Of a stretch of DNA of 64,000 bases, positions 50,495 through 60,200 are shown piece after piece; the first letter of the stretch is position 1; every line of letters begins with the position of its first letter. Location of the stretch: the NCBI GenBank assembly GCA_016787665.1, contig JAEUUC010000010.1, positions 124,001-188,000 on the forward strand. Reading direction: 5' to 3'. A program made the translations under genes and the position numbers. The notes below the pieces were generated by a model that ran no database searches, was not told the origin of the DNA, and saw nothing but the letters and a program-made list of their open reading frames with translations. This DNA comes from Cyclobacteriaceae bacterium (GTDB lineage: Bacteria; Bacteroidota; Bacteroidia; Cytophagales; Cyclobacteriaceae).

Positions 50495-52084
50495 TTGAGT
50501 ACCGAACTAATCATTAGTTCAGCTCAAAGCGGAAGTCGGATCGCTCTTCTTAAGGACAAACAGCTGGTTGAGTTTCATCATGAGAATGAAGCCAACCGGT
50601 TTGTAGTCGGTGACATTTACATGGGCCTGGTCAAAAAAGTTGTACCGGGCTTAAATGCGGCCTTCATCGATATCGGGTACGAGAAAGATGCCTTTCTCCA
50701 CTACCTGGATTTGGGCCCACAGTTCAGTTCACTGCAGAAGTACACCAAGTTGGTACGGTCCGGTAAAATCACCGGGGGACGTCTGGACAAGTTCCAGGCC
50801 GAGAAAGACATTGATAAGCATGGGAAAATCGCCCAACAGCTTTCCAAAAACCAACTCATCCCCGTTCAGATTGTAAAGGAGCCCATCTCAACCAAGGGTC
50901 CCCGACTTTCGTCAGAGCTGTCATTGGCCGGGCGCTATTTAGTGCTCGTGCCCTTTTCAGATGCTGTAAGCGTCTCGAAAAAAATCTCCAGCAGCGAGGA
51001 GCGCAAGCGCCTGCAGCGCCTCATTCAATCCATCAAGCCGCCTGGTTTCGGTGTTATCATCCGCACCGTGGCCGAAGGCAAAGAAGTGGCTGAACTGGAT
51101 CGCGACCTGCGCAATCTTTTCAGCACCTGGCAGGAAGGCATGAACCGATTGGTGAAAGCCGAAGCCCGCGAGAAAGTGATCGGAGAATTAAGCAAAACCT
51201 CTTCCCTGCTGCGCGATTTGCTCAACGAATCGTTCGATAGCATCGTGGTGGACGACAAAAAAGCGTTTGACGAGGTGAAAGCCTACGTTCAGCAAATCGC
51301 CCCGGAGAAAGAGAAGATCGTCAAACTGCACACCAGCAAGGCCAAGGTATTTGAGCAGTATGGCATTGAAAAACAGATCAAATCGGCATTTGGGCAAACC
51401 GTGAGCCTGAAGGGTGGTGGCTACCTGATCATTGAGCACACCGAAGCGCTCCATGTGATTGACGTCAACAGCGGCAACAAGAGCACGCGCGAAGAAAACC
51501 AGGAAACCACAGCGGTGCATGTGAACCAGGAGGCGGCACGCGAAATTGCACGCCAGCTTCGCCTGCGGGATATGGGCGGCATCATTGTGGTGGATTTCAT
51601 CGACATGCGCAGCCAGGAAAGCCGCAAGCTCATTCAGAAAACAATGAAGGAGGCGATGGAGCAGGATCGTGCGAAGCACACGATTCTACCGCTCTCCAAA
51701 TTTGGTTTGATGCAGATCACGCGCGAGCGTGTGCGGCCTCAGATGAATATTGTAACCAAAGAAGTGTGCCCCACATGTAATGGTACGGGCAAGATCTCGG
51801 CTTCCATTTTGGTTACCGACCTGATTGAGCAAACGGTGGAGCACTTGTTCGTGAAACAGAACGAGAAACAACTCGTACTGGCCGTGCATCCGTTCCTGCA
51901 CGCGTATTACACCAAGGGCATGTTTTCGAAGCGATTCAAATGGTGGTGGAAATACAAACGCTCGGTGGATCTGGTGAAAGACTCCAGCCTGGGCATCACC
52001 GAATACAAATTTCTGAACCGCGAGGGCGAAGAAATCGACCTGGGGCAAAAAGAAAAGCCCGTTGAAGTGGTGATGGAAGCATAG
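50495..52084 (+). CDS. rng: Ribonuclease G/E family
   Basis: A 529-residue protein from TTG 50495 (ATG is absent at the conserved N-terminus STELIISSAQSGSRIALL). It has the S1 domain near 35-125 (GDIYMGLVKKVVPGLNAAFIDIG), the RNase-H-like part, GGYLIIEHTEALHVIDVNSG, RQLRLRDMGGIIVVDFIDM with the catalytic aspartates, and the zinc link CPTCNGTG. The enzyme matures ribosomal RNA and degrades mRNA. It ends the + strand group with a strong terminator. Confidence 0.95.
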   Translation: MSTELIISSAQSGSRIALLKDKQLVEFHHENEANRFVVGDIYMGLVKKVVPGLNAAFIDIGYEKDAFLHYLDLGPQFSSLQKYTKLVRSGKITGGRLDKFQAEKDIDKHGKIAQQLSKNQLIPVQIVKEPISTKGPRLSSELSLAGRYLVLVPFSDAVSVSKKISSSEERKRLQRLIQSIKPPGFGVIIRTVAEGKEVAELDRDLRNLFSTWQEGMNRLVKAEAREKVIGELSKTSSLLRDLLNESFDSIVVDDKKAFDEVKAYVQQIAPEKEKIVKLHTSKAKVFEQYGIEKQIKSAFGQTVSLKGGGYLIIEHTEALHVIDVNSGNKSTREENQETTAVHVNQEAAREIARQLRLRDMGGIIVVDFIDMRSQESRKLIQKTMKEAMEQDRAKHTILPLSKFGLMQITRERVRPQMNIVTKEVCPTCNGTGKISASILVTDLIEQTVEHLFVKQNEKQLVLAVHPFLHAYYTKGMFSKRFKWWWKYKRSVDLVKDSSLGITEYKFLNREGEEIDLGQKEKPVEVVMEA

Positions 52085-52088
52085 TTAA

Positions 52089-52117
52089 AAACCCCGGCAA
52101 GTGCCGGGGTTTTTTTT
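52089..52117 (+). terminator. Rho-independent terminator after rng
   Basis: Stem ACCCCGGC(A)/GCCGGGGT, short AGT loop, then eight T residues. It begins a few bases after the rng stop codon. Confidence 0.9.
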
Positions 52118-52170
52118 CGTGCTGGCTTTCAAACGTTCCGGAACCCGGTTATCTTAGCTATTCATTGCCC

Positions 52171-54150
52171 ATGCGCTACGCGCTTTTACTCTCCTGGCTG
52201 CTTCTTCTTGATGGCGTCACCGCAGTTGGCCAGCCCGCCCCTGTTTGTGACCGGGCTGAGTTTTTGGCCGACTTCATTTCCAAGCATCACATCCGCCCCC
52301 CCTCGCGGCAGGAGTTGGCCATCCGTATGGCCAAGAATGGATTTCGTACCCTTGATCCATTTGGCGTGCTGTTTACGCAGGATCAAATCAACAGGCATCT
52401 GCAAGACCCCGCGTTGAATGATCCTCTCGGCAAGTCCCTTGACAAATGCCAGTGGTTAGGCGGCTGGCGGGCGATGTACAGTGTGGCGCTCAACGACTAC
52501 GCGGGTTGGCTCGAGCAAAATCTCGGAAAACCACTGCCGTTCAATTCAACTGACAGCCTTAATGTGTGGACCATTGGGGAGCACCCGATGGCGGGTACCC
52601 AATTGCATCAACACCGGATGCGCCTGGCAAAATATCAGGTGCTGGAACGAATGCGGAAGCAAAAGCTAACCGGCAGGTCCTCGGCTCGCTTCGCAGAACT
52701 CGAAGCAAGTGCCCGGGCTTTCGTTCTGCAAAAAGAGAAGAAGGTCGTGCGCGAGTTGGACAGCTTGTTCCTGGACAAACTCCTGCCCCTTGTCGCGCAA
52801 AGCTTTGATCCGCATACCACTTATTTCAAGCATCAGGAAGCTGAGGAGTTCAAGGCTTCCTTAAGCACGGAAATTTCTGCCTTTGGCTTTTCTCTTCAAT
52901 ACAATGAGTTGGGTGAACTGGTCGTTATGGCCGTTCAACCGGGCAGCCCGGCATGGAAGTCAAATGAAATTCACGAGGGAGACGCACTGGTGAGTCTGGC
53001 GGAGGGCAATGACCCATCAGTAGTTCAGGATATGTCGCCCGCGGAACTGTACGAAAAGCTGGGTGCGATCACGCGTGCTCAACTTACTATTCGAAAGAAA
53101 ACAGGCGCCTTGAAGACGGTTGAACTGCAAAAGGAAGTCATTGAAAATCGGGAGAATACCGTTAGTGCCATACTCCTGGAGGGAGAAAAAAAAGTAGGCT
53201 ATTTATCGCTACCCAGTTTTTATTCGAGTTGGTCGAATGACCGGCCGAAGGGGATTGCTCAAGATGTGGCTCAAGCCATCATGAAGCTAAATCGGGAAAA
53301 GATTGATGGATTAATTATTGATCTTTTTGATAACGGTGGCGGATCAATCAGCGAAGCCGTTGAATTGATTGGGATCTTTATTGACTTCGGTACCGTGGGC
53401 GTATCGCGGCAGCGCAACGAAGAACTCGCGTTAATTCGCGACATGAACAAGGGCATCATTTATGGAGGCCCGCTGATGATCATGGTAAATTCCCAAAGCG
53501 CCTCCGCCTCCGAACTGGTGGCTTCCTCGCTGCAAGACCTGGGGCGTGCGATCATCGTAGGGCAAACCACTTTTGGTAAAGGAACCGGCCAACAAATATT
53601 TACGCTACCCGACACCGAGCAGGCCAGGCCGGATATGGTCAAGATTACCAACGGCATAGTTTACCGCGTTTTCGGAAGCACCTATCAAAAAAAGGGTGTG
53701 ATACCCGATATCGAGATTGGAAGGTCTGATGGAATCACGGATCGCGAGTCGGCACTGCCTTTCTGTCTCGAATCGGACTCCATTCGGAAAAAAGTGTATG
53801 TAAATCCTAAAACGATCTCAACACTATCCGAATTACGATCAAGAAGCCATAAACGCCAGGCCCAGGATACCGCCCTCCGGGAACTGTTGGCGTACGAGCA
53901 AAAAATTAAAACACCAATCGCCTTAACGACCGAAGGACTGGATACATTTATTGCCGGGCTTACAGCTGAGTTGCCGCTGGCGGACGCCACCCGGTTTAAG
54001 GCGAGGACCGCACTGGCCGATCAAACCGTTCTACGTATCGATGCCTTTCAAAAAAACTTGCTCGAATCGCAACTGAAAGATCTGGAAACGAGCGTTCAAT
54101 TGCAGGAAGCCTTTCAAATTATGGTTGATTATCTGAATTTACAGAAATGA
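52171..54150 (+). CDS. S41 tail-specific (Prc-like) protease
   Basis: A 659-residue protein from ATG 52171; TTG 52165 is just upstream in frame. It has a signal peptide ending near AVGQP, an N-terminal helical domain, a PDZ domain at about 225-320 (GFSLQYNELGELVVMAVQPGSPAWKS), the S41 core, and a C-terminal domain with QKKGVIPDIEI. The catalytic serine lies in VNSQSASASELVASSLQDLGRA and the lysine in GQTTFGKGTGQQ. Such enzymes cut proteins from their C-termini in the periplasm. Its stop overlaps the start of the next gene (ATGA). Confidence 0.92.
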   Translation: MRYALLLSWLLLLDGVTAVGQPAPVCDRAEFLADFISKHHIRPPSRQELAIRMAKNGFRTLDPFGVLFTQDQINRHLQDPALNDPLGKSLDKCQWLGGWRAMYSVALNDYAGWLEQNLGKPLPFNSTDSLNVWTIGEHPMAGTQLHQHRMRLAKYQVLERMRKQKLTGRSSARFAELEASARAFVLQKEKKVVRELDSLFLDKLLPLVAQSFDPHTTYFKHQEAEEFKASLSTEISAFGFSLQYNELGELVVMAVQPGSPAWKSNEIHEGDALVSLAEGNDPSVVQDMSPAELYEKLGAITRAQLTIRKKTGALKTVELQKEVIENRENTVSAILLEGEKKVGYLSLPSFYSSWSNDRPKGIAQDVAQAIMKLNREKIDGLIIDLFDNGGGSISEAVELIGIFIDFGTVGVSRQRNEELALIRDMNKGIIYGGPLMIMVNSQSASASELVASSLQDLGRAIIVGQTTFGKGTGQQIFTLPDTEQARPDMVKITNGIVYRVFGSTYQKKGVIPDIEIGRSDGITDRESALPFCLESDSIRKKVYVNPKTISTLSELRSRSHKRQAQDTALRELLAYEQKIKTPIALTTEGLDTFIAGLTAELPLADATRFKARTALADQTVLRIDAFQKNLLESQLKDLETSVQLQEAFQIMVDYLNLQK

Positions 54151-55184
54151 TGAAATCGCTGATCTTGATTTTAGTATCGGGGTGCGCTTTTGCCGTCACC
54201 TCATTCGGTCAAAACACGGCTGACGCTGTTGAGTACATGCAGCAAATCAGCGCTCATTTTGACAACATTGCTCACAACACAATGAGTTACACAAGTGCTG
54301 CCTCCCACGGCAAGAGCGCCAGAAAAATTGAAAAAAGGCGGGCGGAGTTGATTTCCTCTGTGACCCTGGCCGAATCCGAAGTGCGCAAGCTAAAGCCTTT
54401 CAATGGCGATCGTAGTTACCGCGACTCCGTTGTTTCCTACCTGCGAATCAGCAAGCACGTACTCAACGAAGATTATGACAAGATTCTGAACCTGGAGGAG
54501 ATTGCTGAGCAATCGTATGATGCCATGGAGGCCTATTTGCTGGCTAAAGAAAAAGCCGATGAAAAACTTGAGCAGGCGTTTGATGTGGTGAAAGAACAGC
54601 AACAAGCCTTTGCTTTACGCAACAACATCAAACTGATTGAGGGGCAAAGCAAACTGGGCGCCAAACTGGAAAAAGCGAGCGCTGTTTACAATTACTATAA
54701 CAGGGTTTACCTGCTCTTCTTTAAAAGCTACAAAGACGAAGCCTATTATCTGGACGCACAAAACCGGGAGGATGTCAACGCCATGGAGCAGACGCGGCAG
54801 ACCCTGCAAACCAGCGCAAAGGAGGGCTTAGCCAAACTGGCCAGTCTCACCCACTACAAAGGTGATAACTCACTTAAACAGGCGTGTCTGCAGATGTTGA
54901 ACTTCTACCAATCGGAAGCTGCGAACATTGGTGTTGAAATGAATAGTTTTATCGTGAAAAAAGCAGATTTCGAAAAAATCAAAGCAGCCTTCGATGCTAA
55001 ACGACCGAATGAGCGCACCAAGGAAGATATCAATGCGTACAACAAGGCCGTAAATGACTTCAATGCAAGCATAGCCAGGTATAATGCCGTAACAAACGAT
55101 CTGAACAAGAAAAGGTCAGCACTGCTGAACCAATGGAACAGCGCCTCCAAAGCGTTTCTTGACCAGCACGTGCCCCGCTACTAG
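54147..55184 (+). CDS. Exported coiled-coil protein of unknown function
   Basis: A 345-residue protein from ATG 54147, overlapping the stop of the protease gene. Signal peptide ends near TSFGQ. The mature protein is almost entirely helical and rich in K, E, A and N, with probable long coiled coils. It resembles a Bacteroidota family called LIC11966 surface protein, though that is a recollection, not a search. Coupling to the S41 protease suggests it could be an adaptor or substrate. Confidence 0.7.
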   Translation: MMKSLILILVSGCAFAVTSFGQNTADAVEYMQQISAHFDNIAHNTMSYTSAASHGKSARKIEKRRAELISSVTLAESEVRKLKPFNGDRSYRDSVVSYLRISKHVLNEDYDKILNLEEIAEQSYDAMEAYLLAKEKADEKLEQAFDVVKEQQQAFALRNNIKLIEGQSKLGAKLEKASAVYNYYNRVYLLFFKSYKDEAYYLDAQNREDVNAMEQTRQTLQTSAKEGLAKLASLTHYKGDNSLKQACLQMLNFYQSEAANIGVEMNSFIVKKADFEKIKAAFDAKRPNERTKEDINAYNKAVNDFNASIARYNAVTNDLNKKRSALLNQWNSASKAFLDQHVPRY

Positions 55185-55272
55185 CAGGCTGCCATACTGA
55201 CACGGTCCTGGCTTTGGAACAATACTTGAACCCACCCGGGCTACGTAGTTAAACCTAATTTTTCCAATCATT

Positions 55273-57174
55273 ATGGCAGAAGTGGCAGAAAAGGGCTCCA
55301 TCTCGATTCATACCGAGAATATTTTCCCCATCATCAAGAAATTCCTGTATTCCGATCATGAAATATTCCTGCGCGAGCTGGTCAGCAACGCGGTTGACGC
55401 CACGCAGAAATTGCGCAAGTTGGCTTCGCTGGGCGAGTTTACCGGAGAGTTGGGCGACCTGACCGTGGAGGTGAGTTTCGACAAGAAGAAAAAGACCATC
55501 ACGGTGAGCGATAAGGGCCTCGGTATGACGGCCGAGGAGATTAAGAAATACATCAATCAGATTGCCTTTTCAGGCGCTGCCGAATTCGTTGAGAAGTTTA
55601 AAGACAAAGCCGATGCGAAAGATATTATTGGCAAGTTTGGTTTAGGCTTCTATTCGGCATTTATGGTGGCCGATGAAGTAGAATTGATTTCCCGCTCGTA
55701 CAAAGCCAACGAAAATGAAGCGGCCCGCTGGACCTGCGATGGCTCGACCGAGTTCGAACTCAAGCCGGCCAAGCGTGAAATTCGCGGAACGGATGTTATT
55801 CTCCACATCAACAAAGACTCGGAAGAATTCCTGGATGAGTGGCGCATCAAAGGCATTTTGGAAAAGTACTGCAAGTTCCTGCCGGTCGAGATTAAGTTTG
55901 GCACGAAAGACGAAAGCGTAGAAGACGGTACCGACAAGGACGGCAAGCCGAAGTACAAGACCGTTACCAAAGACCGGATCATCAACAACCCCAGTCCGCT
56001 GTGGGCAAAAACGCCAACTGAACTGAAGGACGAGGACTACTTGAAATTCTACAAGGAGCTTTATCCGTTCTCCGAAGACCCGCTTTTCTGGATTCACCTT
56101 AATGTAGACTATCCGTTTAGCCTGACGGGCGTGCTGTATTTTCCGAAAATCAAAAACGATTTCGAAGTTCAGCGCAACAAGATTCAACTCTACAGCCGCC
56201 AGGTGTTTATTACCGATGAGGTAAAGGATGTAGTGCCGGATTTCCTGATGCTGCTGCATGGCATCCTGGATTCACCGGATATTCCGTTGAACGTTTCGCG
56301 GAGTTACTTGCAAAGCGATGCCAACGTAAAGAAGATCAGCCAGCACATCACGAAAAAGGTAGCGGATAAGCTGCAGGAGATGTTTACGAAAGATCGCGCG
56401 GAGTTCGAGAAAAAGTGGGATGACATCTCCATTTTCGTGAAGTACGGCATGATCAGCGATGAAAAATTCTACGACAAGGCAAAGGAATTTGCGTTGCTTA
56501 AAAACACGGACCATAAGTACTTTACACTGGAGGAGTACAAAGAACGCGTTAAGCCAACCCAGACCGATAAGGACAAAAACCTGGTTTACCTCTATACCAC
56601 TGATGCCGGAAAACAAGATACGTTTGTACAAGCGGCCCGGGCCAAGGGATACGATGTACTGCTTTTTGACGGCATGCTCGACAGCCATTTCATCAGCAAC
56701 CTGGAGCAAAAACTTGAAAAGACGCAATTGAAGCGTGTGGACAGCGAAACTCCGGACAAACTGATTGCCCGCGATGAAACATTCACCAGCGTATTGAGCA
56801 AAGAGGAAGAAGAACAGATCAAATCCATCTTCGAAAAAGCCGTGAACAATACGGCCATGAGCGTAGCCATCGAGCCGCTGTCACCTGAAGATCTGCCCGT
56901 TACGGTGACCATGAGCGAATGGATGCGCAGGATGAAAGACATGGCCCGCACGGGCGGAGGCGGCATGCCCTTTATGGGATCGATGCCGGACAGTTACAAC
57001 GTGGCCATCAACGGCAATCATAAAATCATGCAGCAGATATTGAAAGCCGAGACGGAAGACCAGAAAGTGAAACTGGCCAAGCAAGCCTACGACCTCGGCC
57101 TGCTCTCGCAGAACATGCTCACTGGGGCCGACCTCACCAACTTCATCAGGCGAAGTGTGGAATTGGTGTCGTAG
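55273..57174 (+). CDS. htpG: Molecular chaperone HtpG (Hsp90)
   Basis: A 633-residue protein from ATG 55273. The GHKL ATPase domain is in residues 1-220: FLRELVSNAVDATQKLR, DKGLGMTAEEIKKYINQIAFSGA, GKFGLGFYSAFMVADEV. The middle domain contains LNVSRSYLQSD. The C-terminus has a long helical part with a GGGGMPFMG stretch. It is of full family length and ends with a terminator. Confidence 0.97.
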   Translation: MAEVAEKGSISIHTENIFPIIKKFLYSDHEIFLRELVSNAVDATQKLRKLASLGEFTGELGDLTVEVSFDKKKKTITVSDKGLGMTAEEIKKYINQIAFSGAAEFVEKFKDKADAKDIIGKFGLGFYSAFMVADEVELISRSYKANENEAARWTCDGSTEFELKPAKREIRGTDVILHINKDSEEFLDEWRIKGILEKYCKFLPVEIKFGTKDESVEDGTDKDGKPKYKTVTKDRIINNPSPLWAKTPTELKDEDYLKFYKELYPFSEDPLFWIHLNVDYPFSLTGVLYFPKIKNDFEVQRNKIQLYSRQVFITDEVKDVVPDFLMLLHGILDSPDIPLNVSRSYLQSDANVKKISQHITKKVADKLQEMFTKDRAEFEKKWDDISIFVKYGMISDEKFYDKAKEFALLKNTDHKYFTLEEYKERVKPTQTDKDKNLVYLYTTDAGKQDTFVQAARAKGYDVLLFDGMLDSHFISNLEQKLEKTQLKRVDSETPDKLIARDETFTSVLSKEEEEQIKSIFEKAVNNTAMSVAIEPLSPEDLPVTVTMSEWMRRMKDMARTGGGGMPFMGSMPDSYNVAINGNHKIMQQILKAETEDQKVKLAKQAYDLGLLSQNMLTGADLTNFIRRSVELVS

Positions 57175-57197
57175 GTTCGCATAGTACCTATCGTATC

Positions 57198-57233
57198 GGA
57201 CAGGGGGCGGTTAGCTTCTCTGTCCTTTTTTTT
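57198..57233 (+). terminator. Rho-independent terminator after htpG
   Basis: GGACAG at 57198-57203 pairs with CTGTCC at 57220-57225, separated by 16 bases, then eight T residues follow. Loop is rather long, so it is moderate in strength. Confidence 0.7.
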
Positions 57234-57403
57234 GGTAGTTGTGCCAACCTTGGCTGCCAGGGGTCGGGCTGTTTAAAGAACTGTCCACCGGGTATGGCAA
57301 TCCATGGTTCCATACAAGCCGGTATTAAACAAAATGCTGTGCACAGGTACGCACGTGCTAACGAAGCCAGTGGGCTTGTCGTTAAATCAATAACCCTATC
57401 ACC

Positions 57404-59278
57404 ATGAAAACCAAACTGACCCTCGCTTTTTTGTTATTCTCCCTGATCGCACTCGGGCAGGCAGCCGAGCGACCGGCCTGGGTGGCAAACAAACCAACGG
57501 AAGAAGGCTATTACATCGGCATTGGCTCGGCCAGCAAGCGTCTGAACGACTATCTGGGAATAGCCAAAAAGAATGCCCTGCAAGATCTCGTCAGCGACAT
57601 CCGTATCTCCATCAGCAGCACGTCAATTCTGAATCAGATCGACAAAAATTACCAGTTCAAGGAAGAGTATGAATCCAACATCAAAACCACGGCTGCCGAT
57701 GACATTGAAGACTTTGAGCGCGTAGCAAGTTTTGAAGATGATCAAAATTACTGGGTCTACTACCGGTTGAGCAAAACCCGTTATCAGGCGCAGAAGCAAC
57801 AAGATCTCGCAGCGGCAAGGAACATGGCCTTGCAATTCTTCGAGAAGGCAGTAGTGGCTGAACAAAGTAATGCACTGGCCACAGCCATTGACTTTTACTT
57901 TCGCTCGTTGTTGACGCTCAAAGACTATTGGGGGGAAAATATAGAAGCCGGTTACCAGGGTAAATCCATATTTCTTGCCATCGAAAGCTACGCCCGCCTT
58001 CAGCAGCTCTTGGATCAAATCAGCATTCGCTCAGCCGCTTCCTTTGTACGGGTAACTGGCAATGCCAATAGCCGTTTGGTTTTTTCCATCACAAATGGCG
58101 CGCAACCGGTTTCAAAAATTCCGGTGATCCTCACCGCTTCACCTCAACGGGTAGCTGCCGCCAACTACAGTAGCGATGACAAGGGTGAAGTAAACGCTTT
58201 GTTTTCGACAGCGGTCTGGAATAGCTCTACGCGCGAAGCAGAACTGATGCTTGATCTGAAGAGTTTTGCCCGCGCAAGCGCGGAAGAGCGTTTTTACGAC
58301 TATCTGATTCGAAGCCTTCGTGTTCCATCCGTAAAAATTGCAGTAGATGTGGCGCCCGTGTCGAGTCGAACCCAACCCAGCGGTGATTTCTTCCCGTTCT
58401 TCTCCGGACTTGTTTATGCCGACTACGATCGCCCGGAACAATTTACATTCAAAAACCTGCGCCTGGTACCCCTTCGGATGAAGGCCGGTTTTCGTGACGC
58501 AGTAGGCAACCTGGGCTACTACACATCGCTGCACCAGGCCATGCTCAACGACAAGGTGGTCATTACCGAAGCCAGTACCGGGGGCACAGTGAACACGCTG
58601 ATCGCACGGAACCTGTCCACTGATACGCTGTTTTTAATGTCGGGCGAAATTTTACAAGGCGGCAAACAAGATCGCGTAATCGCCCGCGATATGTTGATCC
58701 CACCGGGTGAAGGGCGGGTGCGCATACCGGTGTTTTGCGTAGAGCAGGGTCGGTGGAAGTACAAAGGACAAAGTAATGATCAGAAGTTTTCGGAATACTA
58801 CGGTATGGCCAACGAGCACCTGCGCGACATTATTGATCACCGCCTCGGCCAGGCACAAGTTTGGGATGAAGTCAGTAAGAGCAATAAACGTGATGGCGTT
58901 AACAGTTCCACCGATGCGTATACCGATCACGCCAACAACCGCGCCTTCCGCAGAGCCGAGCAGGAGTATGTTGACTTTTTCCTGAACTTGTTTGAGCAGG
59001 ACGACACCATTCTTGGTGTAGTGGCCATTACCGAAAATCGGGTTGAGGGAGCTGACCTATTCATCAACAACAGTTTGTTTCGGCAGGAATTTCAGAAGTT
59101 GATCTATTCGTACATAGATGAGGCGGTTACATACGGGGCCCCCATCGTCATCCGCCAAAACGTGGTCGAGGACTATGTGAACTCACTGCTGGACATTTCA
59201 CGGCAGGGCGACTTTATTGACCAGCGTGGTCAGGCATTTCGAAAAGGACAGCAGGTGATACATGTGAGTACCTTCTGA
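57404..59278 (+). CDS. Exported protein with LPP20-like N-terminus and ARPP-1/DUF6569 domain
   Basis: A 624-residue protein from ATG 57404, signal peptide ending near LGQA. Residues of about 20-130 resemble the LPP20 lipoprotein domain (RPAWVANKPTEEGYYIGIGSASK, DYLGIAKKNALQDLVSDI), with no lipobox here. A helical stretch and an Ig-like part (GNANSRLVFSITNGAQPVSKIPVIL) follow. The last 290 residues carry the ARPP-1/DUF6569 pattern (LIARNLSTDTLFLMSGEILQGGKQDRVIARDMLIPPGE, then FCVEQGRW). ARPP-1 occurs in proteins associated with phosphatases and ADP-ribosyl metabolism. The role here is unknown. Confidence 0.75.
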   Translation: MKTKLTLAFLLFSLIALGQAAERPAWVANKPTEEGYYIGIGSASKRLNDYLGIAKKNALQDLVSDIRISISSTSILNQIDKNYQFKEEYESNIKTTAADDIEDFERVASFEDDQNYWVYYRLSKTRYQAQKQQDLAAARNMALQFFEKAVVAEQSNALATAIDFYFRSLLTLKDYWGENIEAGYQGKSIFLAIESYARLQQLLDQISIRSAASFVRVTGNANSRLVFSITNGAQPVSKIPVILTASPQRVAAANYSSDDKGEVNALFSTAVWNSSTREAELMLDLKSFARASAEERFYDYLIRSLRVPSVKIAVDVAPVSSRTQPSGDFFPFFSGLVYADYDRPEQFTFKNLRLVPLRMKAGFRDAVGNLGYYTSLHQAMLNDKVVITEASTGGTVNTLIARNLSTDTLFLMSGEILQGGKQDRVIARDMLIPPGEGRVRIPVFCVEQGRWKYKGQSNDQKFSEYYGMANEHLRDIIDHRLGQAQVWDEVSKSNKRDGVNSSTDAYTDHANNRAFRRAEQEYVDFFLNLFEQDDTILGVVAITENRVEGADLFINNSLFRQEFQKLIYSYIDEAVTYGAPIVIRQNVVEDYVNSLLDISRQGDFIDQRGQAFRKGQQVIHVSTF

Positions 59279-59312
59279 AAATATTTTTCCGATTCTTGCG
59301 TTATTTGCGTTA

Positions 59313-60143
59313 ATGCGAATCGGAATACTGCTGATACTGGCCGCCTTTATTACTTGTGCAGCAAGGGCCCAGGTAACTCCGGTTACGGTGGAGGGTCAGT
59401 TTACGTTCGACACGGATAAGCCTTTCACGGTTCTGGACTTATACTCGCAAAACGAAGAACCCATCCCCACCAAAAAGAAAAAGCCAAAGAAAAAGGTCTT
59501 TTACGGTTTGAAAACCAAGAAAGGCTTCACGCGCAAGGGCTATGGCGACAAGATGACGATCGAACTTTTCTATTATCTGAAAAAAGCCGAAAAGCCGAAC
59601 GGATTTGTCCGCGATGTGTATTGGTTCGATTTCTCCAGACGCGAAATCAGGCGGACCACCCCGGCCGGTTTCGATCAGAAGAAAGGCGTACTGGTGCATG
59701 GACCCTACAAACGAATGATGGGTGGCACTGTTCTGGAAGAAGGTATCTTCTACAAGGGCACCAAGCACGGCCGTTGGATGGCGCACAACCGTTTTGATCA
59801 ACTGGAGGATAAGGAAAAGTATTACAAAGGCTGGCCGAAAGAGTCCATTGTGACCTACTACGACCCCGATAAAAAGACGAAGGTGAAAGAGATCATTCCG
59901 ATGGAGTATGGCGAGAAGGAGGGATTTTATTACCTGCTGCACGAAAACGGGCAGGTAGCGGTGCGGGGCGAGTACCGATGGGATCACAAAGTGAATGAGT
60001 GGATCGAGAACTACCCCAACGGCAAGCGCAAGCGCGTAATTGCCTACGCCAAAGATCCGTTTGACGAACTATTCCGGCCGTATGTCAGAAGGGAGTTTGA
60101 CGAGAACGGAAAAGAGATTTACTCGAACGACAAGGAGTATTGA
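59313..60143 (+). CDS. Exported MORN-like repeat protein
   Basis: A 276-residue protein from ATG 59313, signal peptide ending near ARAQ. It has lysine-rich start (TKKKKPKKKVFYG), then repeated blocks with G-x-W and YYxxG features (GIFYKGTKHGRWM, YYLLHENGQVAVRGEYRWDHKVNEW, EFDENGKEIYSND) resembling MORN repeats. It starts 34 bases after the previous stop and is probably in the same transcript. Function unknown; the exported MORN type is common in Bacteroidota. Confidence 0.75.
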   Translation: MRIGILLILAAFITCAARAQVTPVTVEGQFTFDTDKPFTVLDLYSQNEEPIPTKKKKPKKKVFYGLKTKKGFTRKGYGDKMTIELFYYLKKAEKPNGFVRDVYWFDFSRREIRRTTPAGFDQKKGVLVHGPYKRMMGGTVLEEGIFYKGTKHGRWMAHNRFDQLEDKEKYYKGWPKESIVTYYDPDKKTKVKEIIPMEYGEKEGFYYLLHENGQVAVRGEYRWDHKVNEWIENYPNGKRKRVIAYAKDPFDELFRPYVRREFDENGKEIYSNDKEY

Positions 60144-60200
60144 AGCGGGTCCAGCCAGCAAAATAAACTGTTATCGCAAAATGACATTGATTAGCGGCAA

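Noticed and set aside
50455..50495. Rho-independent terminator before rng
   Set aside because: The hairpin GCCCCGAC/GTCGGGGC has no T run after it, so I list it as an unassigned hairpin.
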